Origin: Gynuella sunshinyii YC6258
GTDB lineage: Bacteria > Pseudomonadota > Gammaproteobacteria > Pseudomonadales > Natronospirillaceae
Length of the DNA stretch: 64,000 nt
Assembly: GCF_000940805.1 (NCBI RefSeq)
Contig: NZ_CP007142.1
Location: 5,804,593-5,868,592, forward strand
Direction of reading: 5' to 3'
Shown here: positions 11,748 to 20,158 of the stretch, one piece after another
Numbering within the stretch: position 1 is the stretch's first letter
Layout: each line of letters opens with the position of its first letter
Notes under the pieces: generated by a model
Database searches by the model: none
What the model was told of the DNA's origin: nothing
What the model saw: only the letters and a program-made list of their open reading frames with translations
Made by a program: the position numbers and the translations under genes

Positions 11748-12361
11748 ACCTTGCGTCTACGCAACAAGGGATAACTCAGATAACCTAATAGTCCTCCACT
11801 TAGCAGCCCACCCAAATGGGCTGCATTGTCTACCGCTGGTACGACGAAGCCAAACGCAATATTGATCCCAACGAATCCCAAAGTATTACGCAGGAAAGTC
11901 GATCTTATTTGTGGACGGAACAAAGGAGTGGTCAACAAGGCCAGGAAAAAACCATATAAACCAAATATAGCCCCCGACGCTCCAACACTCACAATTGGAT
12001 CGTTAAGCAAAACACTCGTCATACTTGCTGACACTCCGGTTATCAAATAAACAATCAACATACGAATCGAGCCCAGAAATGGTTCCAGGTACACGCCGAT
12101 GTTTGCCAATACGATAGAATTGAATACCAGATGAAGCAGGCCTCCATGCAAAAAAATATTGCTTAATAGCCGCCACCAATCCCCATTGATGGTTTTTGGA
12201 CCATAGTTACCACCCCAAACATATAAGGTTTCAGCCGGAAACCACATTATCTTCCCTGTTGTAATTACCAGTAAAAGAAAGATAAAAGAATTAACGTAAA
12301 TGATGCCAGGTGTAAGCCAGTAATGTTTTGCTGGTAAAAATAGTTTCAAACCTTTCCCCAA
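11744..12361 (-). CDS. rhomboid family intramembrane serine protease
   Basis: Rhomboids cut transmembrane helices inside the membrane. Key features are visible: the HGGLLHLVFNS segment (His/Asn of the oxyanion region, about residues 72-82), catalytic Ser129 in GASGAIFG and catalytic His182 in NAAHLGG. The 205-residue length with six membrane segments is the basic bacterial form. The frame opens at TTG 12361 directly after a stop codon; TTG 12349 is an alternative, so a non-ATG start is certain. It overlaps the two-HTH gene at its end. Confidence 0.88.
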   Translation of the reverse strand: MGKGLKLFLPAKHYWLTPGIIYVNSFIFLLLVITTGKIMWFPAETLYVWGGNYGPKTINGDWWRLLSNIFLHGGLLHLVFNSIVLANIGVYLEPFLGSIRMLIVYLITGVSASMTSVLLNDPIVSVGASGAIFGLYGFFLALLTTPLFRPQIRSTFLRNTLGFVGINIAFGFVVPAVDNAAHLGGLLSGGLLGYLSYPLLRRRKV

Positions 12362-12411
12362 TTATTACCATGGTCATGACATAAAGAACCATTCACAGAA
12401 CCATGTGGTGA

Positions 12412-13551
12412 TTAATCATCTTTCGTATTCACAAGTTCACGAGTATTGACTGGAACCGGTACCAGATAAATTTCTATTCTTCGATTGTTAGCACGATCAT
12501 CATCGTTTTTTTCATCCACTAATGGGCGGGTATCGGCATAACCAACTGCCTGAAGCCTGCTTTTATCAAGACCCGCATCCAACAGAACACGAACCGCTGC
12601 GGAAGCCCTGGCCGATGATAGTTCCCAATTGGAGGGATAATGATCCCGCAATCTGGAAGTGATCGCTCGTCCATCCGTATGTCCCTGAATACTGATCATA
12701 TGATCCGGGAAACTGCTTAGCGCTTCAGCCACCAGACGCAACGTTTTCTCTCCTTTTGCATTTAAGTCTGCTGATCCTGACGCAAAGAGTATTTTTTCGG
12801 GTAATTTTATGACTGTGGTCCCATCGCGTAATTTACTGACCAAAGTCTCTTTTTCGTCACTGATGCGGTTGAGCTTTTGCTCCAATTGATCCATTGCCTT
12901 TCCTTCCCGTTTAAGCTGGTCCTCCAGCTGAGAGATAGTGGCAGTGTAGTCTTCATTTTGTGCCTGTTGCAGTGCCAGTTGCTCCCGCGCAGCGTGGTAT
13001 TGGTCTTCGATACTCGACAATTCCATCAGCGATGCCTGTTTGGCCGTCAGTTCACCAGACAATGCCTGCAGTCTCTGTTGGGTACCGGTTAGGTTATTTT
13101 GCAATGCGGCCAACTGTTGCTGATATTCTTCAACCTTGCGATTAGCAGAGGTCACATTGCTTAGAGCCAGATCAAGCTGCCGTTTGCGATCATTCAACTC
13201 ATTTAGTTGCTCACGATTCACGGTTTCCAGGCGATCCCGTTCCTCACGTAACTCGGTCAGTTTCTGCTCAAACTCCGATAGCTGTTGTCTCTGGGTAGTA
13301 TTGGTCCGGTTGGCAAACTCAGCTTCCTGACGCAGACTTTCCTGCTGGAGATTGGAAGCCCGTAGTTGTTCAGACAAATTGGTCACTTTGTCATTTGCCT
13401 GCTCGACGGCCTGTTGCAAAACCTGAATACGGTGTTGCTGCTGGGCAAAAAAATAGTAACCGGTGCCAGCAGTGATGAAGAACAACACCACAAACAACCA
13501 TGTAACCCACGTAAGCCCATTAGAGGGCCTGTTTTCCTGTTCAGCGACCAT
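12412..13551 (-). CDS. OmpA/MotB-like peptidoglycan-binding protein with a long coiled coil
   Basis: The protein starts with a short cytoplasmic piece and one membrane anchor (WVTWLFVVLFFITAGTGYYFF). A Gln/Leu/Arg-rich coiled coil of roughly 200 residues follows. The C-terminal OmpA domain includes ILFASGSADL, IQGHTDGR and NRRIEIYLVP, the pattern that binds diaminopimelate in peptidoglycan. It therefore probably links the inner membrane to the cell wall. The ATG at 13551 has AGAGAGG eight bases upstream; a GTG at 13560 is the alternative. No motA-like partner is adjacent, so a flagellar motor role is not supported. Confidence 0.85.
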   Translation of the reverse strand: MVAEQENRPSNGLTWVTWLFVVLFFITAGTGYYFFAQQQHRIQVLQQAVEQANDKVTNLSEQLRASNLQQESLRQEAEFANRTNTTQRQQLSEFEQKLTELREERDRLETVNREQLNELNDRKRQLDLALSNVTSANRKVEEYQQQLAALQNNLTGTQQRLQALSGELTAKQASLMELSSIEDQYHAAREQLALQQAQNEDYTATISQLEDQLKREGKAMDQLEQKLNRISDEKETLVSKLRDGTTVIKLPEKILFASGSADLNAKGEKTLRLVAEALSSFPDHMISIQGHTDGRAITSRLRDHYPSNWELSSARASAAVRVLLDAGLDKSRLQAVGYADTRPLVDEKNDDDRANNRRIEIYLVPVPVNTRELVNTKDD

Positions 13552-13651
13552 AAGAATCACCTCTCTTTATGATTATTGTTGTCTCAGAAAGTATTGCAGA
13601 CAGGCTCCGGTAAGAGATGCAACCTGCCCGGTCAGAAAAAAACATACCTGC

Positions 13652-13840
13652 TCACACGGTGATCATATGACTATCTACGCCAGGTCCCCGTGGTTCACAC
13701 CCCTCTTCAGACAGAGGAATAACCGTCTCAGATACGAAATTGTTATCCACCAATTTATGTAGCAGACAAACCATTACACCAGAAATACCAAGCCTGTATG
13801 ACAGCTTAAAGTTTCTTAGCCTGATAAGGTCGTCATACAT
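13652..13840 (-). CDS. small ORF (62 aa) coupled to the TSUP permease; winged-helix-like fragment?
   Basis: The ATG overlaps the permease stop as TGATG, which usually means translational coupling. Residues of about 5-35 (LRNFKLSYRLGISGVMVCLL and onward) and the later GVDSHMITV resemble, to my eye, the start and third-helix region of small winged-helix DNA-binding domains. The ORF stops where the recognition part should continue. It may be a remnant broken by a frameshift, or a chance frame. No ribosome-binding site of its own was seen. Confidence 0.3.
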   Translation of the reverse strand: MYDDLIRLRNFKLSYRLGISGVMVCLLHKLVDNNFVSETVIPLSEEGCEPRGPGVDSHMITV

Positions 13841-14610
13841 CAAACAAACAACAATTTATACAATTGAACGGCTGACATTAGAAAACACATTAAAATTACC
13901 AGAGGCCGAATCAGTCGCTCTCCACCATTAAGCATAGTATGACTGGCAATCAACGCACCACACAGTTGCCCCAACATCATGGCGCCAGCAATCATCCAGA
14001 CAATTCTGCCTCCAGCCGCAAACAACACCATTGCACTAATATTGGTCACAAAATTAAACAGCTTGGCGCGAATGGTCGCCTGCAACAACGTCTGTCCGCG
14101 CAAAAGGATGCCACTAACTGCAAAAAAAGAACCGGTTCCAGGACCTAGAGCCCCATCATAAAAGCCGATGATTGGAACCGCTGTCAGTCCATATCCGAGC
14201 TCAGACACTTTAGCTTTGGTTTCTTTTTTGCCGAGTTTGGGGGTTAGCAGAAAATAAACTGCAACAATTAGCAGCAGCACCGGGATCAACCACTTCAACC
14301 AGTCGGTATCGACTCTCTGAATAAGCCAGCATCCAGACAACGAACCTATGGCCGCCGCGATGATCAGCCCCCAGACATCGGCTAACTTAAGACGGCCTTT
14401 CATCACCATAACGGTCGTAGCGGTCAGCGTACCAACAAACCCCTGGGCTTTATTGGTGGCTAACGCTGCAATTGGAGGCACCCCTGCCAGCATCATCGCG
14501 GGAATGGTAATTAATCCACCGCCCCCGGCCAGGGTATCCACCCAACCGGCCAATAATGCAGCCAGAAACATAAAGCCAACGATTGTTATTGTAATTTCAA
14601 ACTCAGGCAT
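13840..14610 (-). CDS. TSUP (TauE/SafE) family permease
   Basis: TSUP proteins move small organic or sulfur anions such as sulfite, sulfoacetate or thiosulfate across the inner membrane. The two-fold repeated family pattern is visible. The first repeat has GWVDTLAGGGGLITIPAMM and PPIAALATNKAQG. The second has IGFYDGALGPGTGSFF and ATIRAKLFNFVTN. About eight membrane segments fit the 256-residue length. No sulfur-metabolism genes are next to it, so the substrate is open. Confidence 0.88.
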   Translation of the reverse strand: MPEFEITITIVGFMFLAALLAGWVDTLAGGGGLITIPAMMLAGVPPIAALATNKAQGFVGTLTATTVMVMKGRLKLADVWGLIIAAAIGSLSGCWLIQRVDTDWLKWLIPVLLLIVAVYFLLTPKLGKKETKAKVSELGYGLTAVPIIGFYDGALGPGTGSFFAVSGILLRGQTLLQATIRAKLFNFVTNISAMVLFAAGGRIVWMIAGAMMLGQLCGALIASHTMLNGGERLIRPLVILMCFLMSAVQLYKLLFV

Positions 14611-14698
14611 CTACTCAAACTCAGGGAATTAACAAAAGAACGGCAATATAGGGTCTACCAGGACAACAGTCCATACAGGAACAAGAGATCATAGGCTC

Positions 14699-14899
14699 TC
14701 AATCAGCCTCCTCTTCATCGAGAGGTCTGTTCAAACGTCGCTGCTGTCTTGTTTGCGCTCTGCGAATAATCAAGCGTTTGTCTGAATTGGAGCAATTCCA
14801 CCAGTCTTTAATTTCCTGCAAAGTACGACCACATCCTAAGCACACTTCACTATCGTCCAGACAACAATTACGCACACAGGGAGATGCTATCGACTCCAT
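14699..14899 (-). CDS. DUF1289 cysteine-rich small protein
   Basis: This is a 66-residue protein with the DUF1289 pattern: SPCVRNCCLDD, then VCLGCGRTLQEIKDW. The four or five cysteines are spaced as in a small metal-binding domain. The family is widespread in proteobacteria and its role is not established. The C-terminus is charged (RRLNRPLDEEEAD). It may share a transcript with the TSUP gene 88 bp downstream. Confidence 0.85.
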   Translation of the reverse strand: MESIASPCVRNCCLDDSEVCLGCGRTLQEIKDWWNCSNSDKRLIIRRAQTRQQRRLNRPLDEEEAD

Positions 14900-14980
14900 T
14901 GTCGGTATGCCTTTTCAAAACGGACCCTTAAAAGAGTAAATCAAAACTCCTTGACCAGCGATATTTTCTATCGTTAACTT

Positions 14981-15000
14981 TATCTATCTACTGATAGATA
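14981..15000. promoter_or_regulatory. perfect palindrome directly before the lpd ribosome-binding site
   Basis: TATCTATC and GATAGATA form an inverted repeat with a 4-base centre, TACT. It sits 13 bases before the lpd start codon and touches the ATAGGAG ribosome-binding region. It could be an operator for a dimeric repressor or an mRNA hairpin affecting translation. Confidence 0.5.
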
Positions 15001-15013
15001 AATAGGAGTTTCT

Positions 15014-16420
15014 ATGCAACAGATTCATACTCGTCTTGCCGTTATTGGCAGTGGACCAGGCGGATATTCTGCGGCCTTCCGTGCAGCCGATCTCGGAATG
15101 GAAGTGACACTAATTGAAAAGCACGACCAACTCGGTGGCGTGTGTCTGAATGTCGGCTGCATCCCATCAAAGGCTCTGCTTCACGTTGCCGAACAGTTCA
15201 ATCACTTACCGTTGCTGAGACAATGGGGAATTACATCAACCGTTACTTCTCCTGACCTCAACGCTATCCGGGAACACAAAAACACTATTGTGAAGACCAT
15301 GAGTCAAAACATCGCAATCATGGCCAGACAACGCAGAGTCAATGTGATAACCGGAGAGGCAACCTTTATTGACGATCATCATTTGCAGATCACTCAAAAA
15401 GACAAGCAGGTCAGACTAGGTTTTGATCACGTTATCATCGCGGTTGGTTCTCGCCCTAACATGCCTGATTTCCTGCCTCATGACGCCAGAATTATGGATT
15501 CGACAGCCGCCCTGCATCTGACAGAAATTCCGGACAGGATGTTAGTAGTCGGCGGCGGGATCATCGGCCTGGAATTAGGCACCGTATACCAGGCGCTGGG
15601 TACTCAAATCACTCTTATTGAATTTACTGATCAATTGATTCCCGCTGCAGACAAAGATCTGGTCAATCTGTTTCAACGCAGTAATAAGGGGCGCTTTAAC
15701 ATCAGACTTAATACCCGACTGACAGCGGTCTCAGCCCATCCCGGAGGAGTGACAACAACACTGCTCGGTGCAGATGATCAATCGGATCAAATGGATTTTG
15801 ATGCTTTGCTGATTGCTATTGGCAGAACACCAAACGGCCACAGGATTGGAGCTGAGTTTGCGGGAGTATTCGTGGATCAGCGGGGGTTTATACCCGTGAA
15901 TGATCAATTACAAACAAATGTGCCACATATATATGCCATTGGTGACGTAACCGGAAACCCTATGCTGGCACACCGGGCGTCACATCAAGCCCATACTGCA
16001 GCGGAAGTGATTGCAGGCCATAAGACCTACTTTACTCCGGTGGCCATTCCCAGCATCGCCTATACTCAACCGGAAATTGCCTGGACGGGTAAAACTGAAA
16101 AGGATCTCAAGTCAGCAGCTATTCCATATAAGGTCGCCACTTTTCCGTGGAGCGCTCTGGGACGCTCACATGCCAGTCAACACCCCGCCGGGAAAACCAA
16201 GTTGCTCTATCATCCCAGCACCGGCCAATTATTGGGAGCCGGGGTCGTGGGTCAGCATGCTGGTGAGCTTATCGGTGAACTGACACTGGCCCTGGAATTC
16301 GGTGCCAATATCGAAGATATCGGGTTAACCATTCATGCTCATCCAACCCTGCACGAATCCATTGGGCTGGCAGCAGAGGCAGGGCTGGGGACGATCACCG
16401 ATTTGTTTCAACCGCGATAA
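15014..16420 (+). CDS. lpdA: dihydrolipoyl dehydrogenase family protein
   Basis: E3 flavoenzymes reoxidise dihydrolipoamide of 2-oxoacid dehydrogenases or the glycine cleavage system with NAD. FAD binding: AVIGSGPGGYSAAFRAA at residues 9-25. The redox disulfide is Cys44-Cys49 (GGVCLNVGCIPSK). The NAD site is VVGGGIIGLELG. The active-site His443 and Glu448 lie in HAHPTLHES. The length of 468 is normal. It stands alone, without E1 or E2 genes, so it may be a general or dedicated second E3. AATAGGAG precedes the ATG, behind a palindrome. Confidence 0.9.
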   Translation: MQQIHTRLAVIGSGPGGYSAAFRAADLGMEVTLIEKHDQLGGVCLNVGCIPSKALLHVAEQFNHLPLLRQWGITSTVTSPDLNAIREHKNTIVKTMSQNIAIMARQRRVNVITGEATFIDDHHLQITQKDKQVRLGFDHVIIAVGSRPNMPDFLPHDARIMDSTAALHLTEIPDRMLVVGGGIIGLELGTVYQALGTQITLIEFTDQLIPAADKDLVNLFQRSNKGRFNIRLNTRLTAVSAHPGGVTTTLLGADDQSDQMDFDALLIAIGRTPNGHRIGAEFAGVFVDQRGFIPVNDQLQTNVPHIYAIGDVTGNPMLAHRASHQAHTAAEVIAGHKTYFTPVAIPSIAYTQPEIAWTGKTEKDLKSAAIPYKVATFPWSALGRSHASQHPAGKTKLLYHPSTGQLLGAGVVGQHAGELIGELTLALEFGANIEDIGLTIHAHPTLHESIGLAAEAGLGTITDLFQPR

Positions 16421-16494
16421 GTTGATGATATGGGCCATTGCCCATGTTTCCGCTAGAATTCGCAAGTACATGAACCACATAAAGGAAGCTTGTT

Positions 16495-18513
16495 TTGCTT
16501 AGGATTTTTTTTAGCGGATTTTGCCTGCTTTTATCCATTTATCTGCCAGCGGACACTATCAACAGACACCCCGTACCCGAATGGGTCGAAACAGTTGAGG
16601 TACCAGCCGCTGAACGTCTGCCGGCAGATCAGGAAACCCAGTATCTGCTCGTCGATGAGCAGCGTAATTTTCTGAACAGCCATAAAGGCTATGCAAAGTT
16701 TTACCATTATGCTGAAAGACCCCTTAATCAGGATGGCCTGATGAATTCCGGGCGTGTTGAGATTACGTTTTATCCTCAGTATCAGTCTGTCCAACTGCAT
16801 AAGTTGACAATTTGGCGCAACAATAAAGCGATGGATAAGTTTGCCAGCGCCCGCACTTCGTTGCTGGATGTTGAGGATGGAGCAGACAGCCATCTCTTTT
16901 CAGAAGCCAAGCAGTACCTGATTATTCTTGATGACCTGCGTCTTGGTGACACCGTTGAGGTGGCATACACAATTACCGGAAGCAATCCTGTATTTGGCAC
17001 ACATATAAACTATCTGACCAGCATCGGCTGGGGTGTACCGGTGGACAGAATTTACAAACGCACCTTACTTCCAGCCAATCACCGGATTAAAACCAAAATT
17101 TTCGGCTATCAGGGTAATCTTCAGTTACATACCGAAACCAAGGGTAATCAACAAACTCTTGTCTGGCAGCAGGATGACGTTCCCATGTATTCCTATGAAG
17201 AAGACACGCCATACGATGAGGACCCATATCCAAAACTGGAAGTGACAGATTTTAACGACTGGAAGGATGTCTCCGATTGGGCCGCATCATTATTTTCACT
17301 TGATAGTTTCAGCCCTGGTACCGAATGGCGGAACTGGCACCAGAAGCTATCAACACTTGAGAGCGATGAACAGAAAATACTGGCTGCGTTGAAAATGGTT
17401 CAGGAACAAATCCGTTATGTCGGCATCGAAGTCGGACAGAACTCGCATAAACCACATTCCCCCAATGAAACTCTTTCTCTAAGTTACGGTGACTGCAAAG
17501 ACAAAACCCTGTTACTGGTTTCACTGTTGCGCGCCGAGGGTATCGATGCATGGCCAGCATTGGTCAATACCCGGGAAGGTGCCGCATTAAAAGATTATTT
17601 GCCTTCAGCAAAACTGTTCGACCATGTCATTACAGCAGTGCAATGGCGAGGTAAGCAATATTTCATAGATCCAACGAAGTCCTATCAGGCTGGCAATACA
17701 TTGGCGGTACTGGGTTACACCGGTTACGACTATCACTTACCGGTCAAACCAGGTTCTGACCTGGAGGCCATGCCCCGCCTGCAGAGTAAATCTTCGGATA
17801 TTGTCGTTCAGGAAACCGTAACAACCTTTAAATACAACTTGCCTACGCGCATGAAAGTCACCAGTACTTACACGGGCAATGAAGCTGATTATCAACGTTA
17901 CCGTTTCAGCAACCAGAGTCATCAGGAAATTGCTCAAACTTACCTCAACTACTATGACCGGGAGTTTGGTGGAGCTTCAATAGCCGAGGAGATCAGCATC
18001 AGCGATAATGTTGCGGAAAACATCTTCAGTGTCACTGAGAGTTATTGGTTGCAGGGTTTCTGGAAGTTCAATAAAGAGCGTCCGGGCTATGAATACAAAG
18101 TCTATGGTTCAACCATCGACTCCTACATGAAACTTCCACGGCAGCTTTCACGGAAATATTCCCACTTTATTTCCAGCCCCAAAGATATCACTCATATCCT
18201 GGATATCAATTACCCCTATTTCTTCAAGCAACAGGATTTGCCGGACACCCAGACAGTGGATAACGAGTTCTTCCGATTTGAAGTGTCCACGGTAGACTAT
18301 GGACATAAACAACGGTTTATTTTCCATTACCAGAATCATCGTGATCGCGTTCCGGCGGATCAAGTCAGAAACTATTACAACATGCTGGATAAAGCTCGTG
18401 ATTATCTGTTTTACACCTATTGGATTACCATGGATAACCCTCTCCCCGAAACAGATCCTGGAAGTCTGTTGTTCCGCCAAACCCTGAATATTAACGGAGG
18501 AGAGCAACTATGA
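16495..18513 (+). CDS. DUF3857 and transglutaminase-like domain exported protein
   Basis: The protein has an N-terminal signal-like segment (FFSGFCLLLSIYLPA). A DUF3857 region covers about residues 55-240, and a transglutaminase/protease-like core covers about residues 285-400. The triad is in place: Cys334 in YGDCKDKT, His377 in FDHVIT and Asp392 in FIDPTK. About 270 further residues are probably beta-rich. Such proteins are predicted to act in the periplasm, but no substrate is known to me. Start: TTG at 16495 (or 16490) after AAAGGAAG; no ATG fits. Its stop overlaps the next gene's start as ATGA, so the two are coupled. Confidence 0.85.
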   Translation: MLRIFFSGFCLLLSIYLPADTINRHPVPEWVETVEVPAAERLPADQETQYLLVDEQRNFLNSHKGYAKFYHYAERPLNQDGLMNSGRVEITFYPQYQSVQLHKLTIWRNNKAMDKFASARTSLLDVEDGADSHLFSEAKQYLIILDDLRLGDTVEVAYTITGSNPVFGTHINYLTSIGWGVPVDRIYKRTLLPANHRIKTKIFGYQGNLQLHTETKGNQQTLVWQQDDVPMYSYEEDTPYDEDPYPKLEVTDFNDWKDVSDWAASLFSLDSFSPGTEWRNWHQKLSTLESDEQKILAALKMVQEQIRYVGIEVGQNSHKPHSPNETLSLSYGDCKDKTLLLVSLLRAEGIDAWPALVNTREGAALKDYLPSAKLFDHVITAVQWRGKQYFIDPTKSYQAGNTLAVLGYTGYDYHLPVKPGSDLEAMPRLQSKSSDIVVQETVTTFKYNLPTRMKVTSTYTGNEADYQRYRFSNQSHQEIAQTYLNYYDREFGGASIAEEISISDNVAENIFSVTESYWLQGFWKFNKERPGYEYKVYGSTIDSYMKLPRQLSRKYSHFISSPKDITHILDINYPYFFKQQDLPDTQTVDNEFFRFEVSTVDYGHKQRFIFHYQNHRDRVPADQVRNYYNMLDKARDYLFYTYWITMDNPLPETDPGSLLFRQTLNINGGEQL

Positions 18514-19595
18514 AAGTAATTAACGCGTTGCTAATTACAACCGCATTAATGTTTGGTTGCCAGACTGTGGCGGACAAATCCAATACAGAAAATCCTGAAG
18601 CAGTTAATAGTGACTGGATCAAAACCGGTCTGGAAACTAACTCGCCAATTGTAAGCAGTGCTGCTTTGGATTGGGTGCTCACCCAGGGTAACCAGCAACA
18701 GCTTGAACAGTTCATGAGTCAGGATTTGTCCAACCTTAAAACTTCAACCGGTGCTTATACGGATACATATCTGCCAACCATGAATGATTCCTGGCAGTTA
18801 TTGAAAGCCGATACTCTTTCTGCTGATATCGCCCATTTGTACTATCGCACCAGAGGAGACGACTTCTTCTGGATCAGATTCGACCTATCACCAGATTCTC
18901 AGGGACACTGGCGTATCGATGATATACAGAATTTTGATAATGGCCTGAGTTATCAACAATGGCTACGACAACTCAAAACGGTTAACACGATATTGAACAA
19001 GTCTTCCAAAAGCCGATCGAAATCCAACCTCACTTTAAAAGAAGCTGCGATACTGGCTATGAATTCCCCGGACACGTTAAAATATCTTGGACTGGATCCT
19101 GAAATGGCAATTTTTGTTGATGTCAAAACCATTGATGTATCGCATCCTCTCACGAAACCATCACAGGCAACCTATCAGCGACAAATCGATAAAAATACAG
19201 ACAAAATCCTGCCACTACAGGAATATTTTCTGTCTTTAAATACAAAAGATCTATCGATGATCAAACAAAAACAGCAGCAGTTTGCAAATATGACAGGAGA
19301 CTTCTGGTGGCCAGTTTATTTTTATGGCAGATACATGCAGGCCATCGGTAATCAGTCTGAAGCCCAGCGACTGTTCAGGCAAGCCATTATCATTGACCCA
19401 GTAATAGATAGCAGTTATTTCACGTTGTTGGAGAGCTATGTTGCTGGCAAGCAATACTCTGAGGCCATAACGGTAATAAATTATCTAGATGAATTAGACT
19501 ATATAATGGATCAGGAATATTTCTCAGACCCGATATATCATGATTTCATTCTAAGCCCTGAGTTTATTGCCTGGCAGAAAAGTCAGAAATCCTGA
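18510..19595 (+). CDS. predicted lipoprotein coupled to the DUF3857/transglutaminase protein
   Basis: No family is recognised. The N-terminus is a short signal peptide ending LMFGC, an acceptable lipobox with Cys17. The last third (from about residue 240) looks like tetratricopeptide-type helices, for example YGRYMQAIGNQSEAQRLFRQA then YVAGKQYSEAITVI. The middle contains a compact domain with an EAAILAMNSPDTL-like helix. It overlaps the upstream gene by four bases, so the two are made together and probably act as a periplasmic pair. A shared terminator follows. Confidence 0.75.
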   Translation: MKVINALLITTALMFGCQTVADKSNTENPEAVNSDWIKTGLETNSPIVSSAALDWVLTQGNQQQLEQFMSQDLSNLKTSTGAYTDTYLPTMNDSWQLLKADTLSADIAHLYYRTRGDDFFWIRFDLSPDSQGHWRIDDIQNFDNGLSYQQWLRQLKTVNTILNKSSKSRSKSNLTLKEAAILAMNSPDTLKYLGLDPEMAIFVDVKTIDVSHPLTKPSQATYQRQIDKNTDKILPLQEYFLSLNTKDLSMIKQKQQQFANMTGDFWWPVYFYGRYMQAIGNQSEAQRLFRQAIIIDPVIDSSYFTLLESYVAGKQYSEAITVINYLDELDYIMDQEYFSDPIYHDFILSPEFIAWQKSQKS

Positions 19596-19608
19596 TTCTC
19601 TATAAAAC

Positions 19609-19637
19609 AAAAAGGAGTCTGTACAGACTCCTTTTTT
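19609..19637. terminator. bidirectional terminator between the lipoprotein gene and ilvH
   Basis: GGAGTCTG and CAGACTCC form a perfect palindrome, flanked by an A-run on the left and a T-run on the right. It can therefore end both the rightward lipoprotein unit and the leftward ilvIH unit. Confidence 0.9.
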
Positions 19638-19657
19638 ATCAGATCACAGGAATTGAA

Positions 19658-20158
19658 TTATAGCGCCAGCACTTTCTCCCCTCTGGCAATTCCAGTCACC
19701 CCGGAACGAGCCACTTCCATAATCGTTGCGGCGGAAGAAACAGACTCAATAAAGGCATCCAGTTTGTCAGATGTTCCCGTCAACTGGATGGTATAAGCAT
19801 TGGGCGTAACATCGATAATCTGACCCCTGAAAATATCGCAGGTCCGCTTGACTTCTTCACGATTAGGTCCAGTCGCACGAACCTTAATCAGCAACATCTC
19901 GCGTTCAACATGAGTTCCTTCTGTCAGGTCAACCAGCTTGACGACCTCAATCAGCTTATTCAACTGCTTGGTGATCTGTTCAATAACCCGGTCGCTGCCA
20001 ACCGTCACAAGAGTCATCCGGGACAAGGTTGGATCCTCAGTTGGCGCAACAGTCAGAGAATCAATATTGTAACCGCGCTGGGCAAATAATCCGACAACCC
20101 GGGCAAGCGCACCAGATTCGTTTTCCATCAATACTGAAATGATTCTACGCATGCTCAA
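19658..20158 (-). CDS. ilvH: acetolactate synthase small (regulatory) subunit
   Basis: IlvH binds valine and activates and feedback-regulates the catalytic subunit. The N-terminal ACT domain is clear: [20 protein letters not shown], then [15 protein letters not shown]. The C-terminal ALS_ss domain follows. The length of 166 is usual. The start overlaps the ilvI stop by four bases (ATGA), giving equal production of the two subunits. Confidence 0.96.
   Translation of the reverse strand: MSMRRIISVLMENESGALARVVGLFAQRGYNIDSLTVAPTEDPTLSRMTLVTVGSDRVIEQITKQLNKLIEVVKLVDLTEGTHVEREMLLIKVRATGPNREEVKRTCDIFRGQIIDVTPNAYTIQLTGTSDKLDAFIESVSSAATIMEVARSGVTGIARGEKVLAL

Noticed and set aside
16429-16446. ATGGGC-CATT-GCCCAT hairpin after lpd
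   Set aside because: Short stem without a U-tract; not enough for a terminator call.
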